Program-made: the position numbers and the translations under genes
Shown here: piece after piece, positions 1-9,944 of the stretch
Layout of the letters: every line of letters starts with the position of its first letter
Position numbering within the stretch: the stretch's first letter is position 1
Notes under the pieces: generated by a model
What the model was told of the DNA's origin: nothing
The model's input: the letters and a program-made list of their open reading frames with translations, nothing else
Databases searched by the model: none
Source: Metamycoplasma arthritidis
GTDB taxonomy: Bacteria > Bacillota_I > Bacilli_A > Mycoplasmatales > Metamycoplasmataceae
DNA: 64,000 bases
Assembly: GCF_900660715.1 (NCBI RefSeq)
Contig: NZ_LR215047.1
Span: forward strand, 682,001-746,000
Direction of reading: 5' to 3'

Positions 1-1588
1 TATCTACTACTAAAATGTTTCCCAGTAAGAATCTCCGTAGTATTTCATATTCACTATCACTTTGAACTAATTCACTAGCAACACCTAAAAAACCTCGTTG
101 TGTTTGTGCAACTACTAGGTGTTGTTCATTTACCATTCGAGGATTAATTGAAGCTAATGGAATAAATGTTGCCCGTCCGCCGTTATTTTGCTTTAGAAAT
201 TCAATTGCTGCTACAGCGGTTTCTGATTTATCTACAACGATGTGTTGTAAGGCACTTGCTAAAACTGTTTCAATTGCTCTAGCGTATTTTGCATCAACTT
301 CAATAATTTGACTAACTAAAGCTTTATAACCCCTAAATAAATGTGCGTTTTCAATAACATTCTTAGTTCCCTTGGCTAAATTTGAGCGATTATCACGGAC
401 TTCTTTAATTACTTCAATTCTACTTTTAACACGATTTAGTTTTTCGGCTTCACTAGTAAATTGACGTTTAAGTTCTGAAATTGATGACGATCTTTTGACG
501 GTTCTTTCTTGAATTTCAGAAATTTCAGTGCTTTTATCACTAATGAATTTTTTATACGATGAAATTTTGGTACTTAGTTCGCTTAAAAGTTCTTTTAACG
601 AAGCGATTTGGTCTTGAGTCGAAACTTTAATTTCCCCGCTTAGTACCATTTCACGATGTTTTGTTTCCTTAGCACTTCTAATTTCTAAGCTAGTAATATC
701 ATTTTTTACTTTTTCAAGTTCATTTTGAATTGTTTCAACAGTTTTTTCAAGGTCATTAATAATAGTTGATTTTTGTTTAATTGCGGCTTCGTAGGTACTG
801 ATTCTAGTTTCAAGATCTTCTTTAACAAATTCAAATTCTTTTGCATCTTTTTCCAAAACTGTTAGACGTTCTGAAAAATTAATAAAATCATGAACTAACA
901 AAGTAACTTCAACATCTTTAAGTTGTTCAGTTTTTTCTTTGTAAATTTTAGCTTTTTCAGCTTGACGTTGTAAGGGCTTTAGTTGTTTTTCTAATTCTTG
1001 AACTAAAACAGTAATTTGATCAAGAGCTTCTTGTGTTCTTTCAAGTTTTCGTTGTGCTTCAATCTTTCTTACTCGATACATTGAAGTTCCACTTGCTTCT
1101 TCAAAGATTTCACGTCTTCTTTCGGGAGTCGCTTCAGCAATATCACTAATAGTTCCTTGACTAATAATTGCAAGCGAAGATTTTGAAATTCCACTTTCCA
1201 TCGCAATTTCTTTAATATCTTTTTGACGTGCTAGTTCGCCATTAATGTAGTATTCATTTTGCCCTTTACCACGATGTAAAACCCGCGAAATTGTGAAAAA
1301 GTCATGCGGAATTGAAACAGCACGATCACGATTGTCAAAAGTTAAAATGACTTCAGCACGATTCATTTCTTTTTCGGTTTTTGATCCTGAGAAAATAACA
1401 TCTTCCATATTATCGCCCCGCAAGGCTTTGGAACTAGTTTCTCCTAAAACTCAACGAATAGCATCATTAATATTTGATTTACCCGAACCATTAGGACCAA
1501 TAATAGCAACAACGCCACCGTCAAACATTAGTGTTACTTTATCAGCGAATGATTTAAATCCATGGGCTTCGACTTTGATTAATTTCAT
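1..1588 (-). CDS. smc: Chromosome segregation ATPase SMC, N-terminal part (cut by window edge)
   Basis: SMC is the ATPase subunit of bacterial condensin and helps compact and separate the chromosome. The visible 529 residues begin MKLIKVEAHGFKSF and contain the Walker A motif GPNGSGKSN near residue 32. A long Glu/Lys-rich coiled-coil arm follows (about residues 160-430), then the start of the hinge (around GYKALVSQIIEVDAKYA). The C-terminal arm and the Walker B head lie outside the window. The start ATG at 1586-1588 has an AAAGG ribosome site 9 nt upstream. In Firmicutes smc follows rnc; here two metabolic genes sit between them. Identity is secure; only completeness is unknown. Confidence 0.96.
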
Positions 1589-1689
1589 TATTAGTTGCCT
1601 TTCATAATTTTCAATACCATGAAATATTAATAATTATATTAAATAAACGATATTTTGTTGTAAGAGCAAATTTTATACTATTTATAAAA

Positions 1690-1726
1690 TAAAAAAGACA
1701 CCCTATATAAAAAGTGCCTTTTTTTG
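1690..1726 (-). terminator. Terminator of the AEC permease gene
   Basis: On the minus strand an AAAAAAGGCAC arm pairs with GTGTCTTTTTT (one G-T pair), directly after the permease stop, and ends in a T run. It separates the permease transcript from smc. Confidence 0.75.
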
Positions 1727-3088
1727 CTAAATAACTTGTAGAACTACCACACCAATCACTAATCAAATCGGAATGAAAATAAAGCTTAACATGGTGCACA
1801 AACTACTTACTTGCGACGTGTAGTTTTCATGAGTTTTAAAGTGTTGTGAATAAATAACAACAGTTGTTCCCGGAGGGACTGAACCAGTCATCACAAGCAC
1901 GGCACCAACACTAGGATCTAAAATTTTGGCTTTGACAAATGGAATTAGCATCACCAAGATAAGTGCTGGCATTAGAATCATTTTAAACATCAAGAACAAT
2001 CAATTTTGTTTGCTTGCAAACATTGCTCTAAGATCGGTTTTAGCCAAACTAGTACCAATAACAATTCAAATGAGTGGGCTAACAAGAGATGCTAAAATGC
2101 TAATAGGTTTTGCTAAATATGGCATTGTTACATTTAAGTCAAATCACCCTGTTGGTTTGCCTTGATAAGGAACATAAAGTTGTTTAATTGAATCTCAAAC
2201 TACTCATTGAACCTTACCATCAGCGTAAGTGTAAGCGTAGATTTTACTAAAGTTAGGACCAAAAGTTCCTACTTGACTGAATGTTTTTACAACCTCTTGA
2301 TTGCCAATAAGAACTGTGCCACTTTTAGCACCTTCTCCTGTTAAAGGTAAATCTCTAATTGTTGATCCTGCTCCAGGAATGTATTGTGAAGATCACAAAA
2401 TCAGTGCACCTAAAATGGCTAAAAGGGAAGGATTAAGTAAAGCTTTTTTAAGAGTAAATTTGAATTCTTTTTTAGTAAATCTAACTCCTGAAATTAATGT
2501 ATATGCAAGCCCAAATCCGCCAACATAGTATAAAATATTTCAAATATTTAGCGCTCCTAGCTGAATTCCTTGAGGGTATACTCCCATGATAATTGGAGTA
2601 GCAAACAAAATATTAGAACCATAAATACACATTAATCATGTAACTAAGTGTTTTTTCTTTAAACTATCTAAAAAAGCTGATTTGTTAAAGATTTCTTTTT
2701 GTTCTAATTCTTGCGAATCTTGTCATTCGTTAAATTCTCTTTCAGCACGCAAAATAATTTTTTTAGGTACTGCTTGGGGCACTAGTTTCACTCAAATAAG
2801 GGCGATGGTAGTTAATAAAATATAATAAAGGGCACTAAGTCCGAAAACAATACCCAAAGTCTTAATATCGGTTTTTTCTGCATTTTTCATGAAAGAATAA
2901 AATGCTAAAAATGGTAATAATACATTGATAATTATTTTTTGGATGCTCAATGTTCCTTGGTCGTTTAAGACCTTGAATTTATAAAGCAAAAAACCTAGCA
3001 ACGTTATGGTTATTGTTGCTATTATTGCTGCTCATAAACCAGTATTGGTTATTATTCCTTGAAATAATATCCCAGGATTTGTATCCAT
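1727..3088 (-). CDS. AEC-family (auxin efflux carrier/malate-type) permease
   Basis: This 453-residue polytopic membrane protein is read only if about eleven TGA codons are translated as Trp. Hydrophobic segments cluster in an N-terminal block and a C-terminal block, the usual two-bundle arrangement of AEC permeases, and the C-terminal half has small-residue-rich stretches (VLVMTGSVPPGTTVVIYS) like the crossover region of the family. AEC proteins export or exchange organic acids such as malate or citrate; the substrate here cannot be read. A hydrophilic loop of about 60 residues in the middle is longer than usual. It lies 80 nt downstream of the alcohol dehydrogenase gene, so the two may be co-transcribed. 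Confidence is moderate because assignment rests on topology and weak motifs. Confidence 0.7.
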
Positions 3089-3168
3089 TTTTTATCCTTA
3101 AATTTTGTTATAAAAATGTTAAAAATGTAAATATACTTTCCAATTTTATAACTATTTAGAAAATAAGG

Positions 3169-4221
3169 TTATTTTTTGGTACGAAAATCAATTACTGCTC
3201 TTCCTATAAAATCGCCACTTTCAAGCTTTTTAAAAATTTCAGGAACATCTTCTAATTTTACAACCCTAGTAATCTCGGTTTTCACTTTGCCTAAACTAGC
3301 AAATTCGATTGCTTCTTGCAAATCTAAACGAGTGCCAACAATTGAACCAACAATTTCTTTTTCATACAATACACTTCAAAAAATTGAAACTTCAAAATTG
3401 TCTTTGCCAGAAGCATTTTTTGAGGGAAGACCAACTAATACTTGTCTTCCACCTCTACGAAGAATGCTAAGCCCTAATTCAGCCGCTTTAGTTGCAACCG
3501 AAGTATTAATAACAGCGTGGCTGCCACCGTTAGTTAATTTAATTACTTCATCAATTACGTTACTTTTCAATGAATTAAAAGCGGCTTCTGCTCCTGACTT
3601 AATTGCTAAATCGCATTTTTCGTCATTGATATCAATTCCAATTACACGATACCCCATTGCTTTAGCGTATTGAATAGCAAGGTGACCCAGTCCGCCAACA
3701 CCAATCACTGTAATTCAATTTCCAGCTTTTTGGTTTGCTTTTTTAACTGCTTTGTAAGTTGTCACACCTGCACATACAATCGGAGCACCTTGAACAATGT
3801 CAAAATTATTAGGAATCGCAGCAATGTAATCTTCATGCCCAATTGCATATTCAGCAAAACTTCCATCTTTAGTATAAGCTGACATATTTTGATTTGGACA
3901 CAAAGTTTCTTTACCTTGTAAACAAAATTCACAATGTCCACAACTATCGTGCAATCAAGCCAATGCTACGCGATCACCAACTTTGAAACGATTGCATCCC
4001 TCGCCTAATTCAACAATAATGCCTATTCCTTCATGACCAGGGATAATTGGAAATTTTGCTTTTAATAATCAATCATCATTTGCCACATGTAAATCAGTGT
4101 GGCAGATGCCTGAAGTTTCCATTTTAATAAGAACTTCTTTATACTTAGGACTAGGAATATTCACTTCCTTAATTTGTCAATTTTTTGGACTTTCAACCAC
4201 AAATGCCTTCATTTTTGCCAT
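3169..4221 (-). CDS. adh: Zinc-dependent alcohol dehydrogenase
   Basis: This 350-residue medium-chain dehydrogenase should interconvert alcohols and aldehydes with NAD(H) in the cytoplasm. The catalytic zinc ligands are seen in SGICHTDLH (about residue 38) and GHEG (about 60). The four structural-zinc cysteines are in [15 protein letters not shown] (about 90-104). The Rossmann dinucleotide loop GVGGLGH is near 170. Length matches the family (340-350). The start ATG at 4219-4221 is chosen because it is the first in frame and is preceded by GAGG; a second Met three codons on is possible. It lies between rnc and the AEC permease on the same strand, an insertion into the usual rnc-smc cluster. 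Confidence 0.92.
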
Positions 4222-4252
4222 AAAATAACCTCACTTATTTATTAAATGTTAC

Positions 4253-4984
4253 TTAAAAATTTGAAGTTTCCATTTTTTTAAGAGCAGAAATTGCCGCAGC
4301 CTTTTCGGCTTGTTTTTTTGAATGACCATAGCCAACGCCAAAAACTTTTTGATCAACAAGAAGTTCTGATTTAAATTCGCCATTATTTTGCGCTACTGTC
4401 ACATAACGCAATCTTGATAAATTGCCGTTGGCTTGAATAATTTCTTGAAAATAAGATTTAGGGTCTTTACTATCTATTACATTAAGAACTGAGTCTAAAA
4501 GAACTGAGTCTAAATACTGAAAAGTAGGGCCTATTCCTAGTCCAAAATAAAGAGCACCAATAAATGATTCAAACATATCTGAAAAAACTTTTGAATTAGG
4601 AATATTTTTGATTTCCTCAAAAACTTTTTTGCCGAACCTCGCAATTTCGACTAAGCCAATTTTGTGTGCAATTTTTGCAAGATTTTCATTTGATACTATC
4701 ATTTGACGATGTCTTGTTGCTTCGCCTTCAGTGTATTTAGGAAAATTTTGAAAAATGCGATCGCTTGTATAAAATTCCAAGACTGCATCACCTAAAAACT
4801 CTAAATATTCATAATTGAATTTAAAATGGTCACTTTGATCAAAAGATTTATGGGTTAGCGATTTAAAAACGAACTCAGGACGTCTAATTTTTTTAATATC
4901 AAGTCCGTTTCTTTCTAACATAGCAACGACTTTATTATAAAACTCACTGTCAATCGGAAGTCGTACTATTTTTTTTGCTGTCAT
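4253..4984 (-). CDS. rnc: Ribonuclease III
   Basis: RNase III cuts double-stranded RNA, chiefly in rRNA precursor processing. The 243-residue protein has the signature YEYLEFLGDAVLEF (about residues 59-72) with its acidic metal ligands. A second acidic site follows at DMFESFIGALYFGLG (about 135), and a C-terminal double-stranded RNA binding domain ends in KKQAEKAAAISALKK. Length is typical. It begins 6 nt after the plsX stop, so the two are translated from one mRNA. Confidence 0.96.
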   Translation of the reverse strand: MTAKKIVRLPIDSEFYNKVVAMLERNGLDIKKIRRPEFVFKSLTHKSFDQSDHFKFNYEYLEFLGDAVLEFYTSDRIFQNFPKYTEGEATRHRQMIVSNENLAKIAHKIGLVEIARFGKKVFEEIKNIPNSKVFSDMFESFIGALYFGLGIGPTFQYLDSVLLDSVLNVIDSKDPKSYFQEIIQANGNLSRLRYVTVAQNNGEFKSELLVDQKVFGVGYGHSKKQAEKAAAISALKKMETSNF

Positions 4985-4990
4985 ATTATT

Positions 4991-5992
4991 TTATTCGTCT
5001 CCCTTGATTGCTCTTTCAACTTTTTCAATAATATTTTCATCCAAAGCACGTTTAATTTGCTTTAGTGCACTATAAAAAGCAAGTTCGTCGCTACTACCAT
5101 GTGCTTTGACAACAACTTTATTAGGACCAATAATGAAAGCGCCACCGACTGTGTGATAGTCAAATTTGTTTTTTATTGCTTTAAGTGGTTTTTTTAGTAG
5201 TAGTCCACCTATTTTAGTAATTATATTTTTATGAATAGCACTTTTAAGCATCTTGCCAAAAGCCAAAAACGAACTTTCCATTGTTTTTAAAAAGATATTA
5301 CCAGCATAACCGTCTGATATAACAATGTCAGCTTTACCGTCAATGATATCTCGCGGTTCAATAAAACCTATATAATCAAAAGAATTTTTGCTTTCCATAA
5401 GCATTTTATTAGCTTCTCGACTTACTTCAGGCCCCTTGTAATCTTCTGTTCCAATATTTAAAATTGCGAGTTTTTGTTTGCCTTCAGTTTTAAAAAACAA
5501 TTTGTGGTATTCAACGGCAATTTTCGCTCACTCAACTAAATACTCCGGCTTTACATCAACATTGGCTCCAACATCAGTTAAAAGAAAATGCCCGCCGTTA
5601 GTAGAAGGCATAATTGGCATAAATGATGGGCGCAATACACCGCTAATTCTATTAACTTTAAGAGCTGATAGCGTTAAAAAAGAACCACTATCACCACTAC
5701 TTAATATCGCCGACCCCTTATCTTCTTTTAATAAATTGAATGCGCTTAGCATTGAACTTTCTTCGCGCAAAATTTCTCTAGGATTATCAGTCTTGTGGAG
5801 TAATTTAGGTGAATGAACAATTTCAATATTTTCAGGTAAGTTATTTTTAAAAATATTATTAATGCTCTCTTGATTGCCTACTAATAGCAATTTATAGTTA
5901 GGATTTTCGTGAGCGAACTTTTTAGCGGCTAAAATTGCTAAAGTTTCACCACCATCACTATTAAGTAAGTCAAAAATAATTTTCTTATCCAT
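4991..5992 (-). CDS. plsX: Phosphate acyltransferase PlsX
   Basis: PlsX makes acyl-phosphate from acyl-ACP, or reverses it, and supplies PlsY for phospholipid synthesis at the membrane. The protein is 333 residues, the usual size. Recognisable family segments include LLNSDGGE near the N-terminus, SGDSGSFLTLSALKVN (about 99), FVISDGYAGN-like IVISDGYAGNIFLKT (about 230) and GGAFIIGPNKVVVKAHGSS (about 285). One TGA (Trp) lies near residue 155. It follows fakA by 18 nt. No fatty-acid synthesis genes lie between plsX and rnc, in contrast to Bacillus, which fits an organism that imports fatty acids and phosphorylates them with FakA. Confidence 0.94.
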
Positions 5993-6010
5993 TTATTCAC
6001 CTTTCTTTAT

Positions 6011-7651
6011 TTATTCAACTGCTATAAAATATGGATAAATGCTTTGTCCGCCTGAATAAATTTCAATTTCAACATCAAAATTAACTTCAATATAATTTTG
6101 CAAAATTTTTGAATCTGATTCTGAAACATCCTGTCCATAAAAAATAGTAACAATTTGCGAATCTTCATCAACTAGAGTGTGAAGTAAATTGATTGCTGCG
6201 TCCATAGAAGTTTTAGCAGTTGCAGTGATTTCGTTATTAGCCATCACCATGAAATCACCTTCTTTAATTTTAATGCCATTTAATTTAGTATTTTTCACAG
6301 ATGGCGCGATTTCGCCATATTTCACATTTTTCATCGCTTCTTTCATTGTTTCTAAATTTTCTTCTTCAGAAGCATCTTCATTAAAATTCATCGCAACGCT
6401 TAGACATTGCGCTTGGCTTTTTGTTGGAATTGTAATAATTTTTTTATCAGTAACAATAGTTGATGCTTGTTGAGCCGAAAGAATAATATTAGAGTTGTTT
6501 GTTAAAATAAAGACAGTCTTGCTATCTACAGCATCGGCAGCTTTAACAATATCTTGGGTTGAAGGATTATTGGTTTGACCACCTTCAATTACGTAAGAAA
6601 CGCCATTTTGTTTAACAAGTTCAATAATTCCTTGGCCAACATTACATGAAATTAAGGCACATTTCTTTGAATATGTCTTTTTAGGAGTAGTTGCATCTGG
6701 TGAAGCTAATTTTGAAGCCACTTCTTTGCTAGAACTAGCTTGCACGGTCATATTATCAATTTTAATTTTTAAAAACTGACCCAAGCTATTAACAGCATTT
6801 AAAACATCGCCTGGTTTTTTAGCGTGAATATGAACTTTAAGAATTTCTTCATCTTGGACAACAACCATGGAATTGCCAATTTTTTCTAATCTTTTAACAA
6901 GCGATTCTTTATCAAACTTACGATAATTTTTAAGTTCTAAAATGAATTCAGTGCAATATCCAAATTCGCCATTGAAAACCTCTGAATCGGAAATAAAAGT
7001 ACCAATGCTTTCGCTGCTAGTTTTTGTCTCAATAACAGCTTTATTTTGAAAAAATAAACTCATTCCTTCAATAATGGCATATAGCCCCTCACCACCAGAG
7101 TCAGTAACGCCGACTTCTTTTAAAATTGCCAATAAATTGGGAGTATTATCGCAACTTTTTCTCGCATATTCCAAAGCTAAATTGAAAATATCTTCGAAGG
7201 TTGATTCAACAACCACGGTTTCTTTTAGTCCTTCAGCAATTTCTCTAATTACAGTTAGTATCGTTCCTTCAACTGGTTTTAAAACAGCTCGATAGGCAGC
7301 TTTGGAAGCTTCTTCAAAAGCGTTAACCATATCAAATACTGAGATTTCAGTTTTATTTTTAAAGGCATTAGCAAAGCCTTTAAAAATTTGACTTAAAATT
7401 ACCCCCGAGTTTCCTCTAGCGTTCATTAGCATGCTTTGTGAAACAACTTTACCAACAGCCTCTAGATTTTTTTCATTTAAATTTAAAATCGCATCACGAG
7501 CTGCAATAATTGTTGAAGCCATATTAGATCCAGTATCACCGTCAGGAACAGGAAAAACATTAAGAGCATTAATCGCGTCTTTTTTGTTTTTAATATTGTT
7601 AGCGGCACTAATCAAGGCATTTTTTCAATGCATTCCATTAATTTTATTCAT
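6011..7651 (-). CDS. fakA: Fatty acid kinase subunit FakA (DhaL-domain, YloV family)
   Basis: FakA is the ATP-binding kinase subunit that, with a fatty-acid-binding FakB (DegV) partner, phosphorylates exogenous fatty acids. The 546-residue protein begins with a DhaL domain: LNVFPVPDGDTGSNM (about residues 28-42) holds the Asp residues that coordinate Mg-ATP, and NARGNSGVILSQIFKGF is at about 80. Middle and C-terminal YloV domains follow. The start at 7649-7651 is 12 codons upstream of the next Met because MNKINGMHW plus a TGA Trp matches the family N-terminus; it lies 2 nt after the asp23 stop. FakB is not in this window. Confidence 0.94.
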
Positions 7652-7653
7652 GT

Positions 7654-7947
7654 CTATCTAGTTCCTTTAATTGTGATATCTAAGGTTTCTAACTTCAAAT
7701 TGTTTTTTTCTAAGTTGTAGACAATAACTTGATATATTTCGTCTACAATGTTTTTGGCGTTAATGTTAGATAGGATAATTAATCCAATCTTGACAATAAC
7801 AATGTCTTCACTTTTATTCGAATGTTCAATAATGATATTATTCTCATCTAAATTCTTATTTTTGCCATCAACCGAGGCAAAACCAGCAATTCCTGAAATA
7901 GTTAAAATAGTGGAGATAATAATTTTTTTGATATTCTGTAAATCCAT
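7654..7947 (-). CDS. Asp23/Gls24-family protein (YloU)
   Basis: A 97-residue Asp23 domain protein. The family signature is visible as IKKIIISTILTISGIAGFASVDG at the N-terminus (quoted in part: ILTISGIAGFASVDG) and VKIGLIILSNINAKNIVDE in the middle, with ITIKG at the C-terminus. Members form membrane-associated cytoplasmic scaffolds linked to envelope stress in staphylococci. The gene is always found upstream of fakA in Firmicutes, as here (2-nt gap), so a role in fatty acid uptake or membrane homeostasis is plausible but inferred. Confidence 0.88.
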   Translation of the reverse strand: MDLQNIKKIIISTILTISGIAGFASVDGKNKNLDENNIIIEHSNKSEDIVIVKIGLIILSNINAKNIVDEIYQVIVYNLEKNNLKLETLDITIKGTR

Positions 7948-7962
7948 TTTTTATTCACCCCT

Positions 7963-9222
7963 CTATTTTTTGTCTAAATAGTTTCTTTTGATTGGAAACG
8001 AGTGCGATAACTTTGCAATTTCTTTTTTAATAACTTGATGCAAGGTTTCATTGTTGGGTTCGCGCAAGGCTTTATCAATTAAATTAGCTAAAATAATAAA
8101 CTCGTCTTCTTTAAAATCACGCGATGTCATCGCTGCTACTCCTAAGCGAATACCACTCGAAACCATTGGGCTTTCGGTGTCAAAAGGAATAGTATTTTTA
8201 TTAACTGTAATATTCATTTTGCTTAATATTTGTTCAGCTTGCTTACCAGTCAAATTGTAACTTGTTTTTACATCAATAGTAAATAAGTGGTTTTTGGTCA
8301 TTCCCGATATTACTCTAACGCCTTTATTTATAAAAGTTTGACAAAATACTTTACAGTTTAAAATGATTTGTCTTTGATATTCAATAAATTCAGGTTGCAA
8401 TGCTTCATAAAATGAAACTGCTTTAGCAGCAATTTGATGAAACAGCGGACCACCTTGATTGCCTGGAAACACCGCACGATCAATTTTCTTTGCAATCTCT
8501 TCATTATTAGTCAAAATAATTGCTCCACGAGTGCCCCTTAAGGTTTTATGAGTCGTTGTTGCAACAACATCAGCATAACCCATTGGCGAAGGGTGCAAAT
8601 TAGCAATAACTAGCCCAGAAATATGAGCGATGTCAGCAAATAAATAGGCTCCAACGGCGTCGGCGATTTCTCTAAACTTAGCAAAATCAACAATTTGAGA
8701 GTAAGCAGAGTACCCGCAAATGATCATTTTAGGTTTCACTTCTTGGGCAATTTTTAAGATTTCATCATAATCTAAAACACCGTCTTGATTGACAGTGTAT
8801 GTGTATGATTTATAAAAAATACCGCTAAACGAAATGCGATAACCATGGGTCAAATGTCCGCCCGAATCCAGCGAAAGACCTAGAACACTATCGCCAGGAT
8901 TTAAAAGCGCCATATAAATAGCGGCGTTTGCTACGCTACCAGAATAAGGTTGCACGTTTGCATATTTAGCATTAAAAAGCTTGCAAGCACGTTCTTGGGC
9001 GATTTTTTCAATCTCATCAACAAATTCACAGCCACCATAATATCTTTTGCCCGGATAGCCTTCACCGTATTTGTTAGTAAGTGAACTTCCGGCCGCTTTC
9101 ATAACATCTTCAGAAACATAATTTTCTGAAGCAATTAATTCAATATGTTCTTCTTGACGATGACTTTCTTTATTAATAAGATCGGCGATGTCTTGGTCAT
9201 GTAAAGTAACTTTTTTATTCAT
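7963..9222 (-). CDS. glyA: Serine hydroxymethyltransferase
   Basis: GlyA converts serine and tetrahydrofolate to glycine and methylene-tetrahydrofolate with pyridoxal phosphate. The 419-residue protein has the substrate/PLP loop [13 protein letters not shown] (about 96) and the PLP lysine in [18 protein letters not shown] (Lys about 222). The start is ATG at 9220-9222, not the in-frame TTG at 9237, because AGGAAA is placed 6 nt before the ATG. It lies 15 nt upstream of the asp23 gene and may lead that transcript. Confidence 0.97.
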   Translation of the reverse strand: MNKKVTLHDQDIADLINKESHRQEEHIELIASENYVSEDVMKAAGSSLTNKYGEGYPGKRYYGGCEFVDEIEKIAQERACKLFNAKYANVQPYSGSVANAAIYMALLNPGDSVLGLSLDSGGHLTHGYRISFSGIFYKSYTYTVNQDGVLDYDEILKIAQEVKPKMIICGYSAYSQIVDFAKFREIADAVGAYLFADIAHISGLVIANLHPSPMGYADVVATTTHKTLRGTRGAIILTNNEEIAKKIDRAVFPGNQGGPLFHQIAAKAVSFYEALQPEFIEYQRQIILNCKVFCQTFINKGVRVISGMTKNHLFTIDVKTSYNLTGKQAEQILSKMNITVNKNTIPFDTESPMVSSGIRLGVAAMTSRDFKEDEFIILANLIDKALREPNNETLHQVIKKEIAKLSHSFPIKRNYLDKK

Positions 9223-9249
9223 AGGCAATTTCCTCAATAAAATAAAACC

Positions 9250-9269
9250 AAACTAATATGAATTAGTTT
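9250..9269 (-). terminator. Terminator after the small membrane protein gene
   Basis: Minus-strand hairpin AAACTAAT-TCAT-ATTAGTTT overlapping the stop codon of the upstream gene and followed by GGTTTTATTTT. It separates that gene from glyA. Confidence 0.7.
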
Positions 9270-9786
9270 AGTCAAGTAATGATTTGGTTTGTTTTTCTTC
9301 TTCAGAGATAATCTTCTGTTTTTTCTTTGCAAGATTTTCTCTAATTTTTTTATTAATAGCAATAATTGGGATGGCAACAAAACCTAATCCCACGGCAGGA
9401 AGAACACGCAAAATCCAATTAGTAACACCAGATGAAACCAAAAATGAATTCATTGCCAAAGAAAGTGGCATTAAAAAGGCAAAAGCGCCAACGGGAAGAA
9501 CTTTGAACTTTCAAATTAACAATGAAACTATACCAATTTGGAAAATAGAAAATGCTAAAGCAATAGGAAATTCAACTGCTCAACGATGTAAACTCTTAGT
9601 TTGTGAAAAAATTCATCCATCTTTTCCTAATAGTAAAAACAGTAAAAATGAAGGAATTGCAATTAAAAATAAAGAGGTTAGTGCGATTTTTCAAGAAGTT
9701 TTTAGCGGTTCTTTTTGCTTAACTGAATCTTGTTCAATTTTCTCTAAATTAATTTTTCTATTTTTGTATTTCTTGTAATTTGCCAT
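9268..9786 (-). CDS. Uncharacterised multi-spanning membrane protein
   Basis: A 172-residue protein, not recognised. A basic N-terminal stretch of about 30 residues (ANYKKYKNRKINLEKIE) is followed by roughly four hydrophobic segments (about 33-50, 64-84, 93-112, 122-140) and a charged C-terminus rich in Lys and Glu. Four TGA codons encode Trp within or at the edges of the membrane segments. It has its own terminator, so it is probably a single-gene transcript upstream of glyA. The basic N-terminus suggests an N-in topology. No catalytic motif is visible. Confidence 0.75.
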
Positions 9787-9899
9787 GCTTTTTCCGTATT
9801 TTAGTAATTATTAATATTATTAAATATTACCATAATGGTCCAAAATAAATAGTAAAGCCGGCATTTAGTTTTACTATTTTTTATAAATTCTTCATAATT

Positions 9900-9930
9900 G
9901 AAAAAGATGCCGCTTGTTTGGCATCTTTTA
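9900..9930. terminator. Hairpin terminator downstream of the 746-residue lipoprotein gene
   Basis: AAAAGATGCC and GGCATCTTTT form a 10-bp stem with an 8-nt loop. A runs and T runs flank both sides. It serves the minus-strand lipoprotein gene ending at 9945. Confidence 0.85.
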
Positions 9931-9944
9931 AAATTGCTATCAGT

